DNA of 20,276 bases, taken from contig JAEWMJ010000035.1 of the NCBI GenBank assembly GCA_023393165.1, positions 1 through 20,276 of the forward strand, written 5' to 3'. This DNA is from Bacillota bacterium (GTDB lineage Bacteria; Bacillota; Clostridia; Christensenellales; Christensenellaceae). Positions 9,636 through 14,838 of the stretch are shown here, piece after piece. The notes beneath the pieces are model-generated. The model was given only the letters and a program-made list of their open reading frames with translations. It was not told the DNA's origin and made no database searches. Within the stretch, counting starts at the first letter, position 1. Each line of letters starts with the position of its first letter. A program made the translations under genes and the position numbers.

Positions 9636-10121
9636 CTACCATAGTTCTTTTAATTTTTTTGACACATTATTCTCTTCTGTTTTCTTCTGATAATCCGCTC
9701 CGTTATAATTAATATTATCAACATTTATACTTACAGTTTTTTCTTTAGATTTTTTCGCATTATTAATTCTTAAATAGACATCATTAATATTATTTTCTAT
9801 AATGGCTGATATATATATAAATTTACTCATTTCGCTATTAAATTCTTTAGTTGCAATAGCATTAAGTATAGATTGTTTACAAATTTTAAATGTATATAAT
9901 ACTGTTTCATATGTATAATTAGCTTTATTTTCTTGATTTTTATTTTCTATCAACTTACCTGTAGTTAATCCTTTTAATCTTAATACAATTGAACCAGGTA
10001 GAGATTGATTGTTATCATATTGCATAATTTCCTTACGAACATAGGTATATAATTCACTCCATTGTTTTTTTTCTTCTTCTGTCATAGCTGTTCTATTGTT
10101 TTTATTTTCTTTTTTATCCAA
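9636..10121 (-). CDS. Unknown 161-residue protein in helicase-loader position
   Basis: I do not recognise a named family. The protein is mostly helical and charged, with a tryptophan-containing N-terminal helix (KKQWSELYTYVRKEI) and a conserved-looking core SLPGSIVLRLKGLTTGK. A helical stretch (YETVLYTFKICKQSILNAI) follows, and the C-terminus ends KELW. No Walker A motif is present, so it is not a DnaC-type AAA+ loader. Its place between the Sak4-like gene and dnaB, coupled to dnaB by a 7-base gap, makes a helicase-loader or primosome-adaptor role plausible, but this rests only on synteny. The start is TTG at 10119-10121 with GGCGGTGATGAT upstream; an internal ATG 12 codons later has no ribosome site. 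Confidence 0.8.
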   Translation of the reverse strand: MDKKENKNNRTAMTEEEKKQWSELYTYVRKEIMQYDNNQSLPGSIVLRLKGLTTGKLIENKNQENKANYTYETVLYTFKICKQSILNAIATKEFNSEMSKFIYISAIIENNINDVYLRINNAKKSKEKTVSINVDNINYNGADYQKKTEENNVSKKLKELW

Positions 10122-10145
10122 TTAATCATCACCGCCAATTCTTAA

Positions 10146-10176
10146 TATATAAGGGTGATTAATTCACCCTTATATA
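10146..10176. other. Strong 13-bp hairpin between the sak4-like gene and the helicase-loader-position gene
   Basis: Arms TATATAAGGGTGA (10146-10158) and TCACCCTTATATA (10164-10176) pair perfectly around a 5-base loop. On the transcribed minus strand no U-tract follows; about 12 bases later comes the GGCGGTGAT ribosome site of the next gene. It therefore looks less like a terminator and more like an RNA-processing, stability or attenuating hairpin, or a protein-binding dyad. Confidence 0.75.
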
Positions 10177-10194
10177 AAATCATATAATTTATAA

Positions 10195-11307
10195 TCAACC
10201 CAACATATTCACAATAGTTGTTGCGTCTTTAATATTATCAATAAGTGTAGGGTTGTTAAAACCCAATCCTTTGCTTGCATCGATAATAGGCTTAATCTTA
10301 TTCATATCAGACTTATTATCCTTAATAAACTGTGTAATCTGATCAACTAAACCACTTAATTCCTTTTTTGCCCTCTTTTCTTCTTCCACTTTAGCAATTT
10401 TCTTTAACTTTTCAGCTTCTGTCTTTTCTTGTTCTTTTTCTGTTTGCTCAAAAGTTTTGCCAGACTTTAGCTGTTCAGCTTTAATTGCATCCTCTAATGC
10501 TTTAATAAACTCATCTGAACCAAAATCAATTTCTTCAACAATTTCTGCAAATCTTGATCCACTATCTACTGCCACATTATCGTCTCTGAATTTAATTTTT
10601 CTTGCCTCACTGGTTACTCTGTTTACTGTCTCTTCTTTCTTGGTGACAATATTCTTTTTGCCTGTTTTTTCTGTAATAATTGTTCTATCATAGTAAGCAA
10701 GACCCAAGAAATGCATTTTCTTTTTTAGTAGATTAAAGTAAACATTTTCAACATCAGATGTTAATGTCTGATTTGTTGTTCCAGTTGCAACATCTGTCAC
10801 GTTCTTATTTTTAACATGTCCAATAATAATTACAGCCACACCTACTTTTCTTAATCTAACAATTACATCAAACATTAAATCAAATGCTTTTGCTTGACCT
10901 TTTTGAAAACCATTCCAAGATGCATCAATTGAATCAGCATACTTATCAGGATGTTCTCTGTTCCAAATTCTAATTGCCTCTTCCTGTGCAAGTTTAATCC
11001 ACCCATCATATGTATCAACTACCACAGCCTTTAAATTCTGATAATCAGTTGTTTTATTATCTATAATATCTTCAATAATTTCATCACAATCATCCCAACT
11101 ATCACAATCTTCATATACTATACCTTGAATAGCATCTGCACCAGCTTCACCTGCCATTTCTAAGAAAATATATCCTTCATCTCCAGCTTGTTTTTCAAGA
11201 AACTCTTTGATAATTGTTGTCTTACCAATCTTTGGTTCTCCTAAAAGACAGATATTATATGCTAATGGATTAATTTTAATTTCATTCTTTTTGCCGTATT
11301 TACCCAA
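10195..11307 (-). CDS. Sak4/RecA-like phage ATPase (AAA_24-type recombinase)
   Basis: A 370-residue protein with an N-terminal RecA-like ATPase core. Walker A is GEPKIGKT (23-30), Walker B is LKAVVVDTYD (92-101), and VAVIIIGHVK (157-166) resembles the following sensor strand. This pattern fits phage Sak4-type single-strand annealing ATPases, which depend on a cognate SSB. The next gene upstream encodes an SSB-like protein, supporting that role. About residues 275-325 form a lysine/glutamate-rich coiled coil that exceeds the minimal Sak4 core, followed by a small C-terminal domain. The start is TTG (11305-11307) with AAAAGGAG eight bases upstream and no better ATG. Hairpins lie before and after the gene. 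A partition-type or other RecA-fold ATPase cannot be excluded. Confidence 0.8.
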   Translation of the reverse strand: MGKYGKKNEIKINPLAYNICLLGEPKIGKTTIIKEFLEKQAGDEGYIFLEMAGEAGADAIQGIVYEDCDSWDDCDEIIEDIIDNKTTDYQNLKAVVVDTYDGWIKLAQEEAIRIWNREHPDKYADSIDASWNGFQKGQAKAFDLMFDVIVRLRKVGVAVIIIGHVKNKNVTDVATGTTNQTLTSDVENVYFNLLKKKMHFLGLAYYDRTIITEKTGKKNIVTKKEETVNRVTSEARKIKFRDDNVAVDSGSRFAEIVEEIDFGSDEFIKALEDAIKAEQLKSGKTFEQTEKEQEKTEAEKLKKIAKVEEEKRAKKELSGLVDQITQFIKDNKSDMNKIKPIIDASKGLGFNNPTLIDNIKDATTIVNMLG

Positions 11308-11331
11308 TGTTAAATCTCCTTTTTATGTGTA

Positions 11332-11359
11332 CCTCTATCACCAATTAAAGTGATAGAGG
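11332..11359. other. Perfect 10-bp hairpin upstream of the sak4-like gene
   Basis: Arms CCTCTATCAC (11332-11341) and GTGATAGAGG (11350-11359) flank an 8-base loop. It lies between the stop of the SSB-like gene and the AAAAGGAG ribosome site of the sak4-like gene. On the minus strand it is followed by TACACATAAAAAGG and not by a U-run, so it is not a canonical intrinsic terminator. Processing, attenuation or an operator are possible roles. Confidence 0.75.
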
Positions 11360-11382
11360 ATGTTTATAAGTTTCATATTTTT

Positions 11383-12555
11383 CTATAAATTATTTAACCA
11401 GTCCTGATCATCATTCTTTGTAGGAGTTTCCTGTGCATCGTCAGATTCTTCTTCATCTTCTGTATCTTCTTTGACAATCAAGCATTCAAGAATCAAATCA
11501 TCTTCTGAATATTTCTCGTCAAACTTTTGAATCTGTGGTAGCTTACTGCCCTCATCGCCAACCATTTTAATCATAGGCTTTCTTAATACCATTCTTCTTT
11601 CCTTATTGCCATTACCTTCGGTACATTTAGCCAACGCTTCTTCAAGAGTATATGCTCCAATTTCAATTAATTCCTTAATATCATCTGGAATATCATCTTC
11701 TGTTGCAGTTACTACAGCACCACCCTCTACAAAATCACCTTCGAAAGTAATCTCTGTAATACCCTTCTTTACCTTAAATACTTTTGATACAACCTTTTCA
11801 ACAAGTTCTCTGTTTGTTAAATCTACTTCATATTCAAACATCTTATTTAAAGGAATAAACTGTTTAACTTCTTTTCCATTATACTCTTTAAAGTATTCCA
11901 ACACAGTTCCAGTAATAGGCAATACATTTTTTACCTTGTCTGCCTTGCCAAGACTATTCTTACTCAACAACATAGTCTGAGTAAATCTTGCAGTGTAATC
12001 ACTTGATTTTTCAACCTTAGACAATACAATACTATTAATTTCTTTTCTGACATTCACATTTCCGTTATAAGGTTGATACTTTAAGCCACCCTTTACGTTA
12101 ACAACCATGCCATCCACAAGATTTTCATTAATATAGGCAATAGCATCATACTGAGATAAAAACTTTTTATAAAAAGTTTTTTCACTCTTATCTTTCTCAA
12201 GACCAACTGTAATAAAGCAAAATTCACCGATTTCTTCTAACACAGATTCATCAAATCTATCATCCCAATCAATTGTAAATCTATTATCAAAATCATCACT
12301 TCCGTCATCTTTCTTACCATGAACATAAATTACATTATCACGCTCTGATCCATACCCGCCCATCATTTCAGCGTATACTATTCCATGCTTTTCTCCACAA
12401 TCTACACCTAAATTAAGAGTGCTATAAACCCAATCTGACTTTTCAGACTTCTCGTCAGTCTTATATGTATACTTATTGACCTTTGCTTCTCCTATAAGCA
12501 TAAAACTAGCTGACCAATTTTTCTTTTCTAACTTCTTCTTTTCATTTTTCGCCAT
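11383..12555 (-). CDS. Probable phage ssDNA-binding protein (large, acidic C-terminal tail)
   Basis: I infer an SSB role from layout; no family signature was confirmed. The 390-residue protein has a basic N-terminus (AKNEKKKLEKKNW), a beta-rich body with several strand-like segments compatible with OB folds, and a strongly acidic C-terminus (EDTEDEEESDDAQE) ending in DDQDWLNNL. Acidic tails with an aromatic/hydrophobic tip are typical of SSBs and recruit partner proteins. The gene precedes the Sak4-like ATPase, whose family works with cognate SSBs. The terminal nine residues nearly match those of the nuclease at 5846-7012. The ATG has AAAGGAGA upstream, and the leader holds a recurring AT-rich element (12603-12620). 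It could instead be another replication accessory protein. Confidence 0.65.
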   Translation of the reverse strand: MAKNEKKKLEKKNWSASFMLIGEAKVNKYTYKTDEKSEKSDWVYSTLNLGVDCGEKHGIVYAEMMGGYGSERDNVIYVHGKKDDGSDDFDNRFTIDWDDRFDESVLEEIGEFCFITVGLEKDKSEKTFYKKFLSQYDAIAYINENLVDGMVVNVKGGLKYQPYNGNVNVRKEINSIVLSKVEKSSDYTARFTQTMLLSKNSLGKADKVKNVLPITGTVLEYFKEYNGKEVKQFIPLNKMFEYEVDLTNRELVEKVVSKVFKVKKGITEITFEGDFVEGGAVVTATEDDIPDDIKELIEIGAYTLEEALAKCTEGNGNKERRMVLRKPMIKMVGDEGSKLPQIQKFDEKYSEDDLILECLIVKEDTEDEEESDDAQETPTKNDDQDWLNNL

Positions 12556-12602
12556 ATAAATATAGTTCTCCTTTAATATGTATAATAAATTTAATAGTTA
12601 CC

Positions 12603-12620
12603 GTTTTATATTTTACTTTA
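12603..12620 (-). repeat. AT-rich recurring element, copy c (solo)
   Basis: On the minus strand it reads TAAAGTAAAATATAAAAC and lies in the leader of the SSB-like gene, about 45 bases before the ATG. No TTGACA box accompanies it. It differs from the other copies at the final base of the core (G for A after AAAAC). Confidence 0.5.
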
Positions 12621-12650
12621 TATTAAAACTTAATAAAAATCTGCTTCTAT

Positions 12651-13025
12651 TTAAAACTTAAGCATTTTATCCCAGAAATTATCCCATGCAAAATCAATAC
12701 TTGGTCTTGCTTCTAAGATACCTACTTCTCCGTTTTCCTTTTCTTTGTAATACAGATGAACACCGTAGTCTTTTTCGTACTTATTTAAATCGGTATTAAA
12801 TTGATCTAAAAGCTTATGTAATGTTTGAAATCTGTTTTCTAGATCGCTAAATCTATTAACTCTTTCTTTTTTAAGAAGATTCTTCTTTTCTTCGGTAACT
12901 CTAGCTTTTTCAGCTTCCTCTTCTGCTTCTTTCTTGATTTTTGATTCAAACTCTAATGCCTTTTTCTCATCTGTAAAGTCTTTAACATAACCATCTTTTA
13001 CTTCTACTCTAAAAATTTTTTCCAT
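12651..13025 (-). CDS. Unknown 124-residue coiled-coil protein
   Basis: No family is recognised. The protein opens with a short beta-like stretch (MEKIFRVEVKDGYVKDF), followed by a strongly charged Glu/Lys helix (about 22-60) likely to form a coiled coil, then a second helix (FSDLENRFQTLHKLLDQF). The C-terminus contains aromatic residues (FAWDNFWDKMLKF). It starts at an ATG with AAGGAG upstream, in the same operon as the 85-residue gene before it and the SSB-like gene after it. An accessory role in replication or recombination is possible from position only. Confidence 0.8.
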   Translation of the reverse strand: MEKIFRVEVKDGYVKDFTDEKKALEFESKIKKEAEEEAEKARVTEEKKNLLKKERVNRFSDLENRFQTLHKLLDQFNTDLNKYEKDYGVHLYYKEKENGEVGILEARPSIDFAWDNFWDKMLKF

Positions 13026-13058
13026 TATGTATTATCTCCTTATTATGTTTATTCTTCT

Positions 13059-13073
13059 TGTTTTATATTTTGG
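13059..13073 (-). repeat. AT-rich recurring element, copy d (solo)
   Basis: On the minus strand it reads CCAAAATATAAAACA, directly after the stop of the 85-residue gene and ahead of the ribosome site of the 124-residue gene. No promoter boxes accompany it. Confidence 0.5.
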
Positions 13074-13074
13074 T

Positions 13075-13332
13075 TTATTCTTCTGAAACTAATCTTAAAC
13101 TATTCTCAGCAATTGATGCCACTTTCCAAGTAACTTCACACTCTTCATCGTCTGGCTGAATTGTAATAGATACCTTTTCAGCCTTGGTTCCACCAAGATT
13201 AACAATTGTACCTTTCTTTACTTCTGCTGTAAGGTTTGCAAATTCAATCCTATCTCCTACATTCAATCTAATTACCTTACCATCCTTCATTACTTCAACA
13301 CTTTTAAACGTTGCTCTTGATACTTCTAACAT
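13075..13332 (-). CDS. Unknown small beta-rich protein (85 residues)
   Basis: The protein begins MLEVSRATFKSVEVMKDGK. Alternating hydrophobic strands (VIRLNVGDRIEF, GTIVNLGG, KVSITIQPDD, CEVTWKVASI) suggest a small beta-barrel or sandwich. No family is recognised. The start is taken at the ATG at 13330-13332, seven bases after AAAGGAG; an in-frame TTG two codons upstream is too close to that site. It is the first gene after the promoter at 13402-13430 and so heads the replication operon. A regulatory or nucleic-acid-binding role is conceivable but unsupported. Confidence 0.8.
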   Translation of the reverse strand: MLEVSRATFKSVEVMKDGKVIRLNVGDRIEFANLTAEVKKGTIVNLGGTKAEKVSITIQPDDEECEVTWKVASIAENSLRLVSEE

Positions 13333-13350
13333 ATGCAATCTCCTTTTTCT

Positions 13351-13370
13351 TGTTTTATATTATATTTTAT
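13351..13370 (-). repeat. AT-rich recurring element, copy e (leader copy)
   Basis: On the minus strand it reads ATAAAATATAATATAAAACA, a slightly expanded variant of the element, immediately ahead of the AAAAAGGAG ribosome site of the 85-residue gene. Together with copy f (13433-13454) it brackets the promoter and dyad in this leader, as copies a and b do at the left end of the window. Confidence 0.55.
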
Positions 13371-13376
13371 ATTCTC

Positions 13377-13394
13377 GACTGTTTTGTGGCAGTC
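13377..13394. promoter_or_regulatory. Small dyad just downstream of a promoter
   Basis: GACTG (13377-13381) and CAGTC (13390-13394) form a 5-base inverted repeat around an 8-base loop. It starts about 8 bases after the -10 box at 13402-13407, so it would lie at the very 5' end of the transcript or act as an operator overlapping the initiation region. Confidence 0.4.
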
Positions 13395-13401
13395 ACTTCT
13401 A

Positions 13402-13430
13402 ATAATATCACATCAAATTTATTCTGTCAA
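13402..13430 (-). promoter_or_regulatory. SigmaA-type promoter of the replication operon
   Basis: A perfect -35 TTGACA (13425-13430) and -10 TATTAT (13402-13407) are separated by 17 bases on the minus strand. A 22-base AT-rich element (13433-13454), identical to one near position 208, ends two bases upstream. The promoter reads into the 85-residue gene and, with only small gaps after that, plausibly the whole replication cluster. Confidence 0.75.
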
Positions 13431-13432
13431 CA

Positions 13433-13454
13433 TGTTTTATATTTTATTTTATAA
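13433..13454 (-). repeat. AT-rich recurring element, copy f (abuts a -35 box)
   Basis: Identical over 22 bases to 208-229. It ends two bases upstream of the TTGACA box at 13425-13430. An A-tract-rich UP element or a regulator site would explain the position. Confidence 0.65.
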
Positions 13455-13467
13455 TTTATATATAAAA

Positions 13468-13479
13468 CGGATTGCTCCG
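13468..13479 (-). terminator. Short terminator-like hairpin with GNRA loop, just past the candidate TnpB guide
   Basis: On the minus strand CGGA-GCAA-TCCG forms a four-pair stem (five with a G-U pair) closed by a GCAA tetraloop and followed by TTTTATAT. The stem is short for an efficient terminator. It may originally have ended the nadV-like operon before the TnpB element inserted upstream, and it could now set the 3' end of the omega-RNA. Confidence 0.4.
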
Positions 13480-13480
13480 C

Positions 13481-13640
13481 AGAATAGTAAGTTGCTCTAT
13501 TTGAACCTCTCATCACTAAAGTGACGATATTCCTACTTTACAGACTTCGCAACCTCCATCTCCATAGGCGTAACTTCCTGTAGTTCCTACAGTAGTATTT
13601 TATTGTTTAAGCACTTAGTAATCTAAGCCCTTCATTTAAT
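13481..13640 (-). ncRNA. Candidate TnpB omega-RNA (right-end RNA) with guide
   Basis: The region spans the 3' end of tnpB and the right end of the element. Minus-strand structure shows CUGUAG-GAA-CUACAG (13578-13592), then a purine-rich segment, then the hairpin CGUCAC-UUUA-GUGAUG (13511-13526). GAGGTTCAA follows, ending at about 13501. IS200/IS605-family omega-RNAs commonly end in a hairpin plus a GGTTCAA-like tail right at the element boundary, with the flanking DNA serving as guide. On that basis the guide would be roughly 13481-13500, beginning ATAGAGCAAC. The 5' boundary is approximate, and the exact right-end base is uncertain by a few positions. Confidence 0.6.
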
Positions 13641-14725
13641 ATATTTGTAGCTGCGTTATCATCTCTGCCATGAATAGTATGACACTTTGGACATTCCCAT
13701 TCTCTAATAGACAAGTCTTTAACGTCTGCATTTTTATATCCACAGACGTTACAAATTTGACTACTTGCAAAGTAAGAATCTATTTGTTGAATTGTTTTAT
13801 TATTCCACTTTGCTTTGTATTGTAATTGTCTTACAAACTCACTCCAAGAAACATCTGATATTGCTTTTGCTAGTTTGTGATTTTTAACCATATTTTTTAC
13901 TTTTAAAGTTTCTAAACAAATAATATCATAGTCTTGAATTAGCTGAGAAGAAGTTTTATGAAGAAAATCTTTTCTCTGATTAGCAATTTTTTCATGTTGT
14001 TTAGCCACTTTTATTCTCGCTTTGTTTCTATTAGAACTACCAATTGTTTTTCTTGATAATTCCTTTTGAAGACTAACAAGTTTCTTTTCAGCCTTTCTAA
14101 GATACTTTGGGTTCTCTATATGCTGACCATCGGAAGTAATAGCAAATTCTTTAATACCAAGGTCAATGCCAACAATAGCTCCTGTTTTAATTGTTTGTGG
14201 TTTTGCAACTTCTGTACAGCAAATTGATACAAAATATTTTTCGCTTGGTTCTTGTGAAATAGTAGCATTAATAATTCTTCCTTCTAATCCACGAGATACT
14301 TTAACTTTAACTAAACCAAGTTTAGGAAGTTTGATATTTTTGTCCAATACTTGAATGTTTCCATTTGTGTATTTGGTTTTATATGACTTATGATTATTCT
14401 TCTTGCTCTTGAACTTTGGAAATCCTTGATTACTATTCCCTTTTTTAACTTCACGGAAGAAGTTTTGATAAGCCATGTCTAAGTCTTTAAGAGAAGATTG
14501 GAGTGAAATACTATCAACTTCTTTAAGCCATTCTAAAGACTTTTTAAACTCTTTTAAATCAGCACTACATGCATTATAATTCATAATTGATTTATCTTTT
14601 TTATACAACTCAATCCTTTTAGCGAGATAGTAATTATATATAAATCTACAACAACCAAACGTCTTTTGTATAGTTTCTTGTTGTTCTTTATTTGGATATA
14701 TCCTAAACTTATATGCTTTTTCCAT
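13607..14725 (-). CDS. tnpB: TnpB, IS200/IS605-family RNA-guided nuclease
   Basis: A 372-residue TnpB with all catalytic motifs intact. RuvC-I is GIDLGIKEFA (D188), RuvC-II is IICLETLKVKNM (E272), and RuvC-III is HGRDDNAATNIL (D355). A CxxC...CxxC zinc ribbon (C325, C328, C345, C348) lies between II and III. The N-terminus (KAYKFRIYPNKEQ) is typical of the family. Such proteins use an RNA from the element's right end to cut DNA beside a short TAM, favouring element persistence. No TnpA transposase is present, so the copy is non-autonomous, domesticated or mobilised in trans. The ATG follows AAAGGAGTG. It separates the NAD-related operon from the replication operon, which reads in the same direction. 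Confidence 0.93.
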   Translation of the reverse strand: MEKAYKFRIYPNKEQQETIQKTFGCCRFIYNYYLAKRIELYKKDKSIMNYNACSADLKEFKKSLEWLKEVDSISLQSSLKDLDMAYQNFFREVKKGNSNQGFPKFKSKKNNHKSYKTKYTNGNIQVLDKNIKLPKLGLVKVKVSRGLEGRIINATISQEPSEKYFVSICCTEVAKPQTIKTGAIVGIDLGIKEFAITSDGQHIENPKYLRKAEKKLVSLQKELSRKTIGSSNRNKARIKVAKQHEKIANQRKDFLHKTSSQLIQDYDIICLETLKVKNMVKNHKLAKAISDVSWSEFVRQLQYKAKWNNKTIQQIDSYFASSQICNVCGYKNADVKDLSIREWECPKCHTIHGRDDNAATNILNEGLRLLSA

Positions 14726-14750
14726 ACTGTTTCACTCCTTTCTATATATG

Positions 14751-14770
14751 AATAAAAGCCACATTTTATT
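14751..14770. other. AT hairpin in the tnpB leader
   Basis: AATAAAA (14751-14757) and TTTTATT (14764-14770) form a 7-pair stem with a 6-base loop, about 20 bases before the tnpB ribosome site. It may be the subterminal left-end hairpin of the element. A similar but shorter structure precedes the gene at 18246-18560. Confidence 0.4.
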
Positions 14771-14782
14771 ATGTTTTACACT

Positions 14783-14823
14783 CTATATATAGTGTTTTTA
14801 ATTGCCATAAACACTATATATAG
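14783..14823. repeat. Perfect 15-base inverted repeat between the nadV-like gene and tnpB
   Basis: Arms CTATATATAGTGTTT (14783-14797) and AAACACTATATATAG (14809-14823) pair without mismatch around an 11-base loop, 15 bases after the nadV-like stop. No U-tract follows on the minus strand. It could be the left-end structure of the tnpB element, or an mRNA 3' hairpin of the nadV operon. Confidence 0.7.
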
Positions 14824-14838
14824 TATATAAATTTAATA

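Larger units (their letters stand above)
13501..14830 (-). mobile_element. IS605-like element carrying tnpB only (approximate limits)
   Basis: The right end is placed near 13501, after the GAGGTTCAA tail. The left end is not determined; it should lie between the nadV-like stop (14839) and the tnpB start, possibly at or near the 15-base inverted repeat 14783-14823. IS200/IS605 elements make no target-site duplications, so direct repeats cannot define the borders. The insertion sits in an intergenic gap and breaks no gene. Confidence 0.5.

Noticed and set aside
10146..10176. Intrinsic terminator
   Set aside because: The stem is strong but not followed by a U-tract on the transcribed strand, and the next gene starts a short distance downstream.
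11606..11980. Open reading frame of 124 codons on the plus strand inside the SSB-like gene
   Set aside because: Antisense shadow of a long coding gene, Ser/Thr/Pro-rich composition, no ribosome site and no neighbours in that orientation.
13330..13338. TTG start two codons upstream for the 85-residue gene
   Set aside because: It would leave only about one base between the AAGGAG site and the start codon; the ATG at 13330-13332 has the normal seven-base spacing.
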